A stretch of DNA of 33,714 bases from a virus. The DNA lies in IMG/VR virus record IMGVR_UViG_3300032397_000044, positions 1 through 33,714 of that record. One strand, written 5' to 3'. A program made the position numbers and the translations under genes. Shown here one piece after another: positions 13,249 through 20,745 of the stretch. Every line of letters begins with the position of its first letter. Within the stretch, counting starts at the first letter, position 1. A model generated the notes under the pieces. The model ran no database searches. It was not told where the DNA came from and worked only from the letters and a program-made list of their open reading frames with translations.

Positions 13249-13795
13249 GGGCTCCCCTCCCATACGACAGGCCGCCGAACAGGCGGACGGCCCGATACAT
13301 GAGCCGCCGCTTGCCCAGCCGAATGCCGCAGTCGGCCAGCGCCCGGAGAAAAACCGCGTCGCACCACTCCCGCGGCAGCGCCGCCGACCGGTACAGGTGG
13401 TCATGGATCACGGCGGCCCGCAGGTAGGTGTCGTGCGGGCACCCCACGACCGCCCACAGGAACCGCGGGATGCTCGCCCCGTCGGAGAGAAATCCGGCCG
13501 GTACGGTGAGCACCCCGAACACGGCGTCGACGTAGGTGAACGCCGAGAGCAGGGCGACGGTAGGGTGGCCGGCGCGGCTCCACCAGTGGAGTTTCGGCGG
13601 CGGTTCGCAGAACTCGAACCGCAAGGGCAGGGGGAACCGCATGGAAGTCGTCACGGTACGAGGCCCCCCACGTCGGCCTTGGTGCCCCTGCCGACTCCAC
13701 CAGTGCGCCCGCGGCGCCGGCGGAATAAACTCGGTCAGCAGCGGCAGCGGCCAGGCCGTCTCCCGTGGGCGGATGAACTCGGCGGCGGCGGTCAC
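13241..13795 (-). CDS. DUF1353 family protein with duplicated N-terminal motif
   Basis: 184 residues from a GTG overlapping the lipoprotein stop (GTGA); a shorter ATG start at 13642 would give a more usual length. The DUF1353 signature is present: VPAGFLSDGASIPRFLWAVVG, then YLRAAVIHDHLYR, with the conserved His-Asp pair. DUF1353 proteins are common near phage tail or lysis genes and have been speculated to be hydrolases; the role is unproven. Residues 15-38 and 54-77 are an imperfect duplication ending in HWWSRxGH (15 of 24 identical), so the N-terminal extension looks like a copied segment. The gene precedes the coiled-coil membrane protein. Confidence 0.8.
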   Translation of the reverse strand: MTAAAEFIRPRETAWPLPLLTEFIPPAPRAHWWSRQGHQGRRGGPRTVTTSMRFPLPLRFEFCEPPPKLHWWSRAGHPTVALLSAFTYVDAVFGVLTVPAGFLSDGASIPRFLWAVVGCPHDTYLRAAVIHDHLYRSAALPREWCDAVFLRALADCGIRLGKRRLMYRAVRLFGGLSYGRGAHA

Positions 13796-14073
13796 TTCTT
13801 CACCTGCGGCGTCACCTGGTTTCCGTCGGCCTGCGCGCTGGCCCCACCCTGCTCAGTGCCGGTGAACGCCGGCGAGGTCACGCCCACCTGGATGGACACC
13901 GCCGGCACCGTCGCGCCGGCCGCCTGGTGCACCGTGAGCCCGTCCAGCCGCACCCGGCCGTGCGTCACCGCGCGCACCGTCCCGTTGTCCCGGCGCGTGC
14001 CCATGCTCGACTCGATCGACCCGCAGCCGCAGCAGACGACCGCGACGGTCGCGCACACGAGTAGTCTGCGCAT
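13792..14073 (-). CDS. Small lipoprotein
   Basis: 93 residues, beginning MRRLLVCATVAVVCCGCGS: a positively charged start, short hydrophobic core and a lipobox-like VCCGC ending at the acylated Cys, followed by a polar region. It should be exported and anchored by lipid. The mature part is Gly, Ala, Thr and Val-rich and ends in Lys-Lys. The first 18 bases of the gene are identical to those of the exported LamG protein just upstream. It could be an outer-membrane spanin-type component or a surface lipoprotein; spanins are usually encoded near lysis genes, as here, but no partner was found. Confidence 0.65.
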   Translation of the reverse strand: MRRLLVCATVAVVCCGCGSIESSMGTRRDNGTVRAVTHGRVRLDGLTVHQAAGATVPAVSIQVGVTSPAFTGTEQGGASAQADGNQVTPQVKK

Positions 14074-14084
14074 GCCCTGTCCCC

Positions 14085-15521
14085 CTATTCGCGGAACCGT
14101 GTAGTCGGTGAGGTGAACGCCCCGGTATAGCGGGCGGCCCCCTTGGTGATGCGGACCTCGTCGATATTCCCGTCCCAGTCGTACGCCGAACCGGACATCC
14201 CGCCAACCCGAAGCGTGCCCGCTACCCCCGTAATCGACTCTGCCGGCCCCGTGTTGACGCCGAGCGACAGCGCGGTCCCGTTGACGTAGAAGGCTACGAC
14301 GCCGGAGACGCGGGACACAGCGACGTGGTACCAAGTCGTCGCCGAAGGGTTCCATGCGGCCTCGATGTCGGTCTTGTCCAACGCCCCCAATTTGACGTAA
14401 AAGACCAGACTGCTCCCGGCCATGTACAACTGCCACCGATTGTTGGTATCTGCGGTCTGTGACAGGATGGCGTCATTGGCCTCCGCCAAGTCGAACCGCA
14501 CCCACGCCTCAATGGTGTAGTCGCCGGTCCCGAGGTCAAAGTCGGCGGAATCCGGTGCCTCGACGTAGTCCGCGGTGCCGTCGAATAGGAACGAGCTTTT
14601 GTCTGCTGCGAAGGCGTGCAGGGCGGTGTCGGTCTGCGCATTGCCACCGAACGTCAGCGCGTGCGGGTCGAAAGAGTAGTCCCAGTCAGCGGTGCCGGCG
14701 TCGGTCTTGCCGTCGCCGCCGTGCAGCAGCAGGACCGTCCGCGTGTCGCCGAGGAAGTGCCCGGCCCCGGCCGCGTACAGGTCGGTCACGAAGGCCTGCC
14801 GCTGCTCCGTGCTCGCAAAGGAAATGTCATTCCAGTATGACACCTCGTCAACCACGGCATCGGCGGTGGAAAACCCCGCGAGGGTGAACTGCGTCGCGTT
14901 GTCGATGAAGGTGTGATCGTAGGCCGCCGAGTCGACCTGCGCCCCGTCCACGTATAGCCTGACAAGGGTAGCGTCAGCAATCCCCACCACGTGATACCAG
15001 GTGTCTTCGACGTAGGCGTCTGCCGTCTGCGCCGTATGTGCGTCCCCGTCCGACTCCCGCGTGTTCGCGCAGAATCGGAACACGCCGTCAGCCCCGACGT
15101 CGTGGAGCGACAGGTAGTACGGCCCGGAGCTGCCCTTCCCGATGAACAGCCCATCACCGTTCGAAGACGTGTCGACGTAGACCCAGGCCGACAACGCCCA
15201 CCCCGATGTCGGTTGGGTATCGGCGGCGTCCCCGGCCAGCGCCGCTACGGCACTGGTCACCCCGTAGCCGTACCCGCGCTTTCCGGTCTCTTGCGTGGCG
15301 TCGGCATCGGCCCCGAGGTGATTGACGCCCGCATAGTCCGGCTGCGCGACTCCCGCCCCCGCCTCGAAGGCCCAGTAGACGGACAACTTCGAGGCGAAGT
15401 CCACGTAGGCGTCGACCGTGGCTCCGCCGCGGAAGTGCGCCCGCCGGTGCGCCAGGACGCCAGCAGAGGCCACGTCCGCGGCCAGCAGGACCGCCGCCAT
15501 GGTCACGAGTAGTCTGCGCAT
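14085..15521 (-). CDS. Exported protein with two LamG/concanavalin-like domains
   Basis: 478 residues starting at ATG 15521. Residues 1-21 are a canonical Sec signal peptide (MRRLLVTMAAVLLAADVASAG) with an ASA-type cleavage site. Two LamG-like jelly rolls follow, about 45-245 and 265-470. The second has SFLFDGTADYVEAP, then YTIEAWVRF, WYHVAVSR and IDEVRITKGAARYTG, the normal strand markers of this fold, which often binds carbohydrate. LamG domains are frequent in phage tail fibres, but a secretory signal is unusual for a protein assembled in the cytoplasm. It may instead be exported from the infected cell or lysogen as an adhesin or receptor-masking protein. Confidence 0.8.
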   Translation of the reverse strand: MRRLLVTMAAVLLAADVASAGVLAHRRAHFRGGATVDAYVDFASKLSVYWAFEAGAGVAQPDYAGVNHLGADADATQETGKRGYGYGVTSAVAALAGDAADTQPTSGWALSAWVYVDTSSNGDGLFIGKGSSGPYYLSLHDVGADGVFRFCANTRESDGDAHTAQTADAYVEDTWYHVVGIADATLVRLYVDGAQVDSAAYDHTFIDNATQFTLAGFSTADAVVDEVSYWNDISFASTEQRQAFVTDLYAAGAGHFLGDTRTVLLLHGGDGKTDAGTADWDYSFDPHALTFGGNAQTDTALHAFAADKSSFLFDGTADYVEAPDSADFDLGTGDYTIEAWVRFDLAEANDAILSQTADTNNRWQLYMAGSSLVFYVKLGALDKTDIEAAWNPSATTWYHVAVSRVSGVVAFYVNGTALSLGVNTGPAESITGVAGTLRVGGMSGSAYDWDGNIDEVRITKGAARYTGAFTSPTTRFRE

Positions 15522-15550
15522 CTGTCTGCCCTCCATATCTGGGTGCGCGG

Positions 15551-16573
15551 TCACCACGCGGACGGCTCGTTGCTGCTCTCCGTGTACTGGATCAGCACGC
15601 CCAGCAGGCGCGCGTCCACCGCGCACGTGTCGCCGCCGGCGTCCGCATCCCGGTAGACCTGGAAGTAGACCACGTCGCCAAGCGCCGGCGTCCCGCCAAT
15701 GGTCAGCGCCGCCGTTGCCGAGCTGACGTGGACGTCGAGCGCCGTCGTCACGGTGTCGGTGACCGTCGCCGCCGTGCCGTAGGCGGTGTCGATGGCGTCC
15801 CCCTCGGACAGGGCGATGCCTTGGATGCCCCAGATCACGTTATTGCTGCCGCTGGCCACCGTCCAGAAGAACTTGACCTTGACCGTGCCGAGGCCCCACT
15901 CGTCTGGCATGGCAACCCGGAAACACACGTACTCATCCGCGTCCTTGTCGAAGTCGAAGGCGTCCGACATTTCCTTGTTCGTGGCCGCCTCGAAGGTCGC
16001 CGATGCGGCCCCGGTCGTGGTCCGCGCGACCATCGCCCCCGCGTCAACCCAGATAGTGCGCGCCACGCCGGTGCGCTTGTAGTCCGTCCCCGCCGACAAC
16101 GACGCGGCCGACCAGGTCCCCGCCGACACCTTCGCGAATCCGGTCCAACCGCTGCTGTCCTGGTCAGTCCCGCCGTTGTCGGCATCTACGTAGGTGTCGG
16201 CGTCGCCGTCGAACGCGGCGCCAGTGTCCGCATCGGCCGCCCAGACGAGCTTATGCGTGGCGCTCGCGTACTTCAGGACATACCCGTTGACCGTCGGGTA
16301 GGCGTCGAAACTGGCCACGAATCGCGACGCCGCCCCGTCGTGGAACTCGAGCGTGCCCTGGGTGATGTTCGCGCCGTCGCCGTCGGTGTCGAGCGCCAGT
16401 TCTCCCGCTTCGTCCGTCGTCGGGTTGGTCCCGTTCGGCAGCTCCAGCGACCCGGAGAACTCGACATTCTGCGAGCAGTCACCAGTGGTGGTGTCACGCT
16501 CTAACGGCTCTTTCTGCCCGGCGTACACGCCGAGCGCCAGCAGCACAGCCGCTACCATCCCCTCTCGCTTCAT
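15551..16573 (-). CDS. Exported fibre-like protein
   Basis: 340 residues from ATG 16573, chosen because it begins an evident signal peptide (MKREGMVAAVLLALGVYAG). The mature protein is beta-rich with many Thr, Asp and Gly residues; an N-terminal segment with VEFSGSLELPNGTNPTTDEAGELALDTDGDG resembles the trimeric tail-fibre repeats found near phage receptor-binding proteins. A middle part (WTGFAKVSAGTWSAASLSAGTDYKRT) and a C-terminal beta-sandwich-like region follow. No enzyme motif is visible. Like its neighbour it combines fibre-like composition with a secretory signal, so virion versus exported location is unresolved. Confidence 0.68.
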   Translation of the reverse strand: MKREGMVAAVLLALGVYAGQKEPLERDTTTGDCSQNVEFSGSLELPNGTNPTTDEAGELALDTDGDGANITQGTLEFHDGAASRFVASFDAYPTVNGYVLKYASATHKLVWAADADTGAAFDGDADTYVDADNGGTDQDSSGWTGFAKVSAGTWSAASLSAGTDYKRTGVARTIWVDAGAMVARTTTGAASATFEAATNKEMSDAFDFDKDADEYVCFRVAMPDEWGLGTVKVKFFWTVASGSNNVIWGIQGIALSEGDAIDTAYGTAATVTDTVTTALDVHVSSATAALTIGGTPALGDVVYFQVYRDADAGGDTCAVDARLLGVLIQYTESSNEPSAW

Positions 16574-16578
16574 CGAGT

Positions 16579-16917
16579 TCACCTCACGATAGTTGTGGGA
16601 TTGATCGCGAGCCAATCTGACGCATCATCGTCCGGCACCAGATGTAAACTGTCGCCCGGATCCGCCAGCGCAAAGGTCGCCTTCGTGCTGCCGGCCACCG
16701 GCGCCCGCGAGGACGCCTTGACCGTCAGCCCGTAGCTCCCGTCACCGACCAGCACAATGCGCAGCTCGGTGCCCGTGGTCGGCGGCGGCAGGTAGAGGTT
16801 TACCGCCCGGTCTGACGTGTCGGCGAAGATGTGCCGACATCCGCCGCTCATTGAGAACAACGACGGGAACGTCGCCTCGACCCGCGTCACGCTCAGCGCC
16901 ATGCTCTCAGTGTCCAC
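16579..16917 (-). CDS. Small beta-rich structural protein, related to the end of the beta-helix protein
   Basis: 112 residues from a GTG at 16917 with AGGTGG upstream, overlapping the previous stop region; an ATG at 16902 is an alternative. The sequence is a series of short strands (NLYLPPP, TELRIVLVGD, GLTVKASS, DSLHLVPDD). Its C-terminus ends in TTIVR, as does the preceding 677-residue protein, and the strand order in the last 90 residues is similar, suggesting a duplicated C-terminal module. Likely part of the distal tail or an accessory fibre. Confidence 0.6.
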   Translation of the reverse strand: MDTESMALSVTRVEATFPSLFSMSGGCRHIFADTSDRAVNLYLPPPTTGTELRIVLVGDGSYGLTVKASSRAPVAGSTKATFALADPGDSLHLVPDDDASDWLAINPTTIVR

Positions 16918-16925
16918 CGGGCCAC

Positions 16926-18959
16926 CTATCTCACGATGGTCGTGAGGTTCTCGTTGTACCAGGACGTGCCGTCCGAAATCAGCCGGCAGGAGTCGTACTG
17001 GCGCGACAGCACCAACCCGCCGGCGTCGCCGTTGATCGTCCCGACAACGGTAATCGCGCCGCTGCCGATGTTCACGATCACGATCTCCTGCTGGTCCTCA
17101 TCGTCCGCGTCCGGCAGCGTCAGCGAGATCGTCCCGCTCGCCTGGTATGCGACGTACCCTGGGTACGCCGTCAGCGTCCCGCTGGTGGTTTTTGGGGTCA
17201 TGCTGACGGGTACGTTCTTCGTCTCGAGGTCACTGGCGCCGGTGCCGTCGGCGTCGATGACGTCGGTCTCTTGCATCAGCGTCCGCTGGTCCTGCGTCCC
17301 CGTCACCACGGCGTAGAGCAGGCACCTCTGGTTGGCGTAGACGGAAGTGATCGTCGCGGATGGAACGATGAACCGGATGCGGTTGTACTCAGCGCCGACG
17401 CCGTCGGTCTCTGGGGTCGTGGTTGCGAGCGTGATCGGGTTCTCGGCGCTGTTGAGACGCTTGAGGTACAGCGTCGCCGCCGCGCAGCCCCCGAAGTTCG
17501 CCCGCGTCCCGCCGCTGGCCGCGTAGTCCTCCCAGCAGTCAAGGATCAGCTCAAACGAGTCGCCGACGACCAGCGACGGGATACGTGTCTCGTATCCGGC
17601 CGGCGCGTTGATCCCGGTGTTCCCGGTGTCGACGTACGGCGACTTGCCAAAGTCCGCGAGCAGGTGATAGGTGATGTCGGTCGGGAAGCCGACAACTCCA
17701 CCGATCTCCGACCGCTGCACCGCGCCCTGGTCCAGGTAACCGACGTTGATCCCGTCGCCGAAGTCGCCCGGGAACCCGGTTGCCCGGAGAGCCGCGCCCG
17801 GGTAGAAGTTGCCCGACGCTGGTGCCGCAAAGCCGGGGTCAACGGCGGTGTCACCGTAGCCAACGGCTACATTGGTCCTGGGAGTCCCGTTCGCGTTGAA
17901 GTTATTTGACCGACGGACGGCCTTCCTGCCGACCGCGGATGAGTCCGAATAGTCCCCCGTCGTGCAAGTGTCAAGAACACAATCCACCAATGCCGCATAC
18001 TGTGCGTTCGCTTGGGACACGCCGGTCGTGCATCCGTAGCAGGTGCAGTTAACGGCAACCCCTGAACCACCGAAAGAGAACCCGGTCGTACCAGTACGCG
18101 CAATGCATGAGACGCAGGACATGCCGTTATATGCGAGGAAACCGGTGCCGCAGGCTGTCGTTACGCACCCCACCGCGAGCGTCGGAACGCCTTCGAACCA
18201 GAACCCAGTGGTGCAACTAACCGCCTGACACCGGAACGCCGAGACCCCCAAGTTGTAGATTGTCTGGTTTCTAAACCCGGTCGGAGTCCCGCCCGAAGCA
18301 GTCGCGGAACAGTTCTCTGCCATCGCCGCGTCTCGCATCCAGACGATGCTGGAACCCGACCCTGTCAAGCGCAGGTGGTAAGCATGGCAACTGTATGTGA
18401 GGTAGAAAGTGTAGGCACCGCACGCGATCAGAGGACGACTAGTCCCCGTCGGGCTGTCCCCCCTCGAAACGCTGTACCCGGTTACGGTGCTCCCCGTATT
18501 TATGTCAGAGGTGAGCGTGACGTTGTCCGCCAAGGTATGCGTGGCGTCCGCCTTAATGTGGGTTTGGTTCCCTTTCACGGAGGCCGCCGCCATGGTCGCG
18601 TTCAGTGTCTGCGCCCCGCCGACCTTGATTGAGAGGCCAGACTTCGAGGAGCCGATGGTGCGGTCGATGGTGACGGAGTTCGACGAGATGAACGTGGTCA
18701 CGACGTAGAACCCGTCCGTCGACGTCCCCGCGCCGGTGTTCCAGAGTGCGTTGCCCACCATCGCCGCGGTGAACCCTCCGGTAGCACTCGTCAGCGTGGT
18801 TCCGGCAACGTCGCTCGCCACGTCCGTCAGCGAGAGCTGCGCCGCGTTCTGCTGCGAGTAGTCCGTGCCGGCGCCGGCAAGCGACTGGTCGAAGTAGCCG
18901 CCGTTCAACGCCGACCCGTTCGCCCGGATCTCCCATACTCCAGTGGCAGCGAGGGCCAT
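16926..18959 (-). CDS. Right-handed parallel beta-helix tail/fibre protein
   Basis: 677 residues, starting two bases after the upstream stop. The central part (about 110-390) is made of irregular short repeats with aligned Cys, Gly and Val residues (VNCTCYGCTTG, CVSCIARTGTTGF, CQAVSCTTGF) that fit a pectate-lyase-like parallel beta-helix. A globular beta region follows (about 440-600), and the last 85 residues form a small module ending in TTIVR. Beta-helix proteins in phage tails commonly bind or cut surface polysaccharide. No catalytic residues can be assigned. It lies after the distal tail genes and before the exported proteins, consistent with receptor binding. Confidence 0.75.
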   Translation of the reverse strand: MALAATGVWEIRANGSALNGGYFDQSLAGAGTDYSQQNAAQLSLTDVASDVAGTTLTSATGGFTAAMVGNALWNTGAGTSTDGFYVVTTFISSNSVTIDRTIGSSKSGLSIKVGGAQTLNATMAAASVKGNQTHIKADATHTLADNVTLTSDINTGSTVTGYSVSRGDSPTGTSRPLIACGAYTFYLTYSCHAYHLRLTGSGSSIVWMRDAAMAENCSATASGGTPTGFRNQTIYNLGVSAFRCQAVSCTTGFWFEGVPTLAVGCVTTACGTGFLAYNGMSCVSCIARTGTTGFSFGGSGVAVNCTCYGCTTGVSQANAQYAALVDCVLDTCTTGDYSDSSAVGRKAVRRSNNFNANGTPRTNVAVGYGDTAVDPGFAAPASGNFYPGAALRATGFPGDFGDGINVGYLDQGAVQRSEIGGVVGFPTDITYHLLADFGKSPYVDTGNTGINAPAGYETRIPSLVVGDSFELILDCWEDYAASGGTRANFGGCAAATLYLKRLNSAENPITLATTTPETDGVGAEYNRIRFIVPSATITSVYANQRCLLYAVVTGTQDQRTLMQETDVIDADGTGASDLETKNVPVSMTPKTTSGTLTAYPGYVAYQASGTISLTLPDADDEDQQEIVIVNIGSGAITVVGTINGDAGGLVLSRQYDSCRLISDGTSWYNENLTTIVR

Positions 18960-18961
18960 GG

Positions 18962-19462
18962 TCAGTTCTCCTTTTCAGCGAGCGGCGCGGCCTTGCCGTC
19001 CAGGGCCACGGCGGCGGGGCAAGCGGCCTCGACGGCGGCGACGTCGACCGAGACACCGGCCTTGCGCAGCTCGGCCACCACGGCGGCCTGCGTCGCGCCG
19101 TAGAGGTCACGGGCCGCGAGCTTCCCCTTGCCGTCCACCGGCCAGTGCCGCTTGCCCAGGTCCGCCCGGAGCAACCAGCGCCGCTGGCAGCAGGAGACGT
19201 CGTCGATGACCGAGTCCGGCGGCAGCGTCACGTTGTCCAGGTTGCAGCCCCGGAAGGAGACGCCGCGACTCCCCGGCGGGAACACCGCAACTGTTGCGTA
19301 CTCGCCGTCCTCCGGCTCCACGCTCAGGCAGGCATTCCTGACCTCGCAGTCCACCGGCGGCGGGCACTTCGCCAGGTCCTCGATGGTCCGCGCCTCGGGA
19401 AACGTCTTCTCGGCGGCGCTGCGCACCAGCACGATGTTCGACCAGTCGGCGTTCAACTTCAT
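18962..19462 (-). CDS. Distal tail-region hypothetical protein
   Basis: 166 residues. The ATG at 19462 overlaps the preceding stop (ATGA) and is preferred over an in-frame ATG 18 bases upstream. The N-terminal 110 residues are beta-prone with scattered Cys residues; the motif CCQRRWLLRADLGKRHWPV is distinctive. The C-terminus is helical (TQAAVVAELRKAGVSVDVAAVEAACPAA), resembling a small three-helix domain. No family was recognised. Codons for EYATVAV at 19283-19301 coincide with a near-perfect copy of the 19-bp dyad motif found in the operon's gaps. Confidence 0.65.
   Translation of the reverse strand: MKLNADWSNIVLVRSAAEKTFPEARTIEDLAKCPPPVDCEVRNACLSVEPEDGEYATVAVFPPGSRGVSFRGCNLDNVTLPPDSVIDDVSCCQRRWLLRADLGKRHWPVDGKGKLAARDLYGATQAAVVAELRKAGVSVDVAAVEAACPAAVALDGKAAPLAEKEN
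19283..19301. promoter_or_regulatory. Intragenic copy of the 19-bp dyad motif
   Basis: Minus-strand sequence GTACGCAACAGTTGCGGTG. The core CGCAAC-A-GTTGCG is a perfect palindrome around one base, and 11 of 13 positions shared by the three intergenic copies match. It lies inside coding sequence, unlike the others. Confidence 0.45.
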
Positions 19463-20358
19463 GGCGTTCCGACCTCCCAATAGTCAAGGATGTACTCCAG
19501 GCGCCCCGCTGCGTTCGTGCAAAACTTCCCGATCAGTCGGTCCGCCCCGCCAGGCGTCCCGCTCGTCGCCAGTTCCCACCAGGGCGATACGCCGAGGTAG
19601 TGCAGAAAGAGTGAGACTCCGGCAACCGGATGCGAGGCGAAGTCCTTGGAGTATGCGGCCAGCGCCAACGTGTCGCTGCGGAGCGCGTAGAAGGTCAACC
19701 GTCCGGCGGTCGCGTTGTACGTCCATCGCTTCGGCGGCCGGAGCACCACCGGGCCGTACTGCATCTGGTGCCAGGCCGTGCACCTGATTCCGTCGCAGTA
19801 CGCGACGCCCAGCGGTATGATCTGCCGGCCGACGACGGTCGCCGGCACCGTGGCCTCGGTCGTGTGGTAGTTGGTCGACGCGCCAGCCGGCGACATCGAC
19901 GCCCAGGACGCGTACTCGTAGACGACAAGTTCGGCGAGCGGGTACGGCGCGGCGTGCGCGATCTCCGCGCCGTCCCACCGGACGTCGAGGCAGACGGCGT
20001 AGGTGCCCAGCGCCGCCGGTATCGTCGCGACCAGGGCTGCCCCCGTCCCCAGGAGGTTGGACCACGCAAACGCGCCAGACTCGTACTGCGCCGCGGCGTA
20101 GGTGTGCGTGTTCTCCCAGGCGTATCCGTTGTCGTACTTCACCTCGACGGTGAGCCCCGTGCTGCCGATGTGGCCGGCCCACGGGCCGTCGTACTTCGAC
20201 AACGCCACCTGCAGCGCCGTCCCCTCCGGGGTCTCCTGGCAGAGCACGGACCCGTCCGGAGAGTAGAGGGTGCTACGCCTCTCCTGCCGCGAGAAGTCGC
20301 CGGCCGACGGCCACACCGTCTTCGTCCGCTGCGTCTGGTACTCTCTCAGCCTGCTCAC
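19459..20358 (-). CDS. Tail tip / distal tail protein (probable)
   Basis: 299 residues from a GTG at 20358 that overlaps the previous stop (GTGA). The sequence is beta-rich, with ETPEGTALQVALSKYDG near the start and a repeated aromatic pattern (WENTHTYAAAQYESGAFAWSN, TAWHQMQYGPVVLRPPKRW). It is the second gene after the tape measure in the tail module. In siphophages this area encodes distal tail and tail-hub proteins. No peptidase or lysozyme motif is seen. The assignment rests mainly on gene order. Confidence 0.6.
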   Translation of the reverse strand: MSRLREYQTQRTKTVWPSAGDFSRQERRSTLYSPDGSVLCQETPEGTALQVALSKYDGPWAGHIGSTGLTVEVKYDNGYAWENTHTYAAAQYESGAFAWSNLLGTGAALVATIPAALGTYAVCLDVRWDGAEIAHAAPYPLAELVVYEYASWASMSPAGASTNYHTTEATVPATVVGRQIIPLGVAYCDGIRCTAWHQMQYGPVVLRPPKRWTYNATAGRLTFYALRSDTLALAAYSKDFASHPVAGVSLFLHYLGVSPWWELATSGTPGGADRLIGKFCTNAAGRLEYILDYWEVGTP

Positions 20359-20744
20359 GGTATGTCTGCCCAGTCCCCGGCGATGGTCAACGTCTGCCGG
20401 ACCATGCTCAGCCCGTTCTGGCCGTCCTGCACGTCGACCTCCTCGACGTCCCAGGTCCCCGAGTAGTCGAACCATCCGAGGTCGGTGCCGTACAGGTCCT
20501 GCAGCGACGTCCCTACCCACACGGATGGATTGGTGGCGGTCGCGCCCTCCAGCCCCTCGGTGGCCCAGTTCGCGTAGTCGGTCGTCAGCGTGTCGCACTC
20601 CTTGTGACGCACCAGACGCCGGACGAGTCGTTTCTGGTACGTCGGGAGGTCGCTGCCGACGGCCGAGGGCTTCACCCGCTTCTCATAGCGCGCCGAGTAG
20701 GCGTCCCGGATCCAGACCGCCTCGATGAACCCCAGGAACGCCAT
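20355..20744 (-). CDS. Small distal tail protein
   Basis: 129 residues, ATG at 20744, one base after the tape-measure stop (TGACATG). The start MAFLGFIEAVWIRDAYSARYEKRVKPSAVG leads into a helical basic part, then a beta-rich C-terminal half (NPSVWVGTSLQDLYGTDLGWFDYSGTWDVEEVDVQDGQ). No known domain was recognised. Being the first gene after the tape measure, it is a candidate for a distal tail adaptor. Confidence 0.65.
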   Translation of the reverse strand: MAFLGFIEAVWIRDAYSARYEKRVKPSAVGSDLPTYQKRLVRRLVRHKECDTLTTDYANWATEGLEGATATNPSVWVGTSLQDLYGTDLGWFDYSGTWDVEEVDVQDGQNGLSMVRQTLTIAGDWADIP

Positions 20745-20745
20745 G

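Noticed and set aside
12911-14104. Plus-strand open frame of about 400 codons
   Set aside because: Opposite four well-supported minus-strand genes; composition is shadow-like and no ribosome site was seen.
17856-17870. Palindrome GTAGCC-AAC-GGCTAC
   Set aside because: Inside the beta-helix gene, single copy, and it does not fit the dyad motif consensus.
16926-18959. Diversity-generating retroelement acting on the tail protein
   Set aside because: No reverse transcriptase or template repeat was seen in the window.
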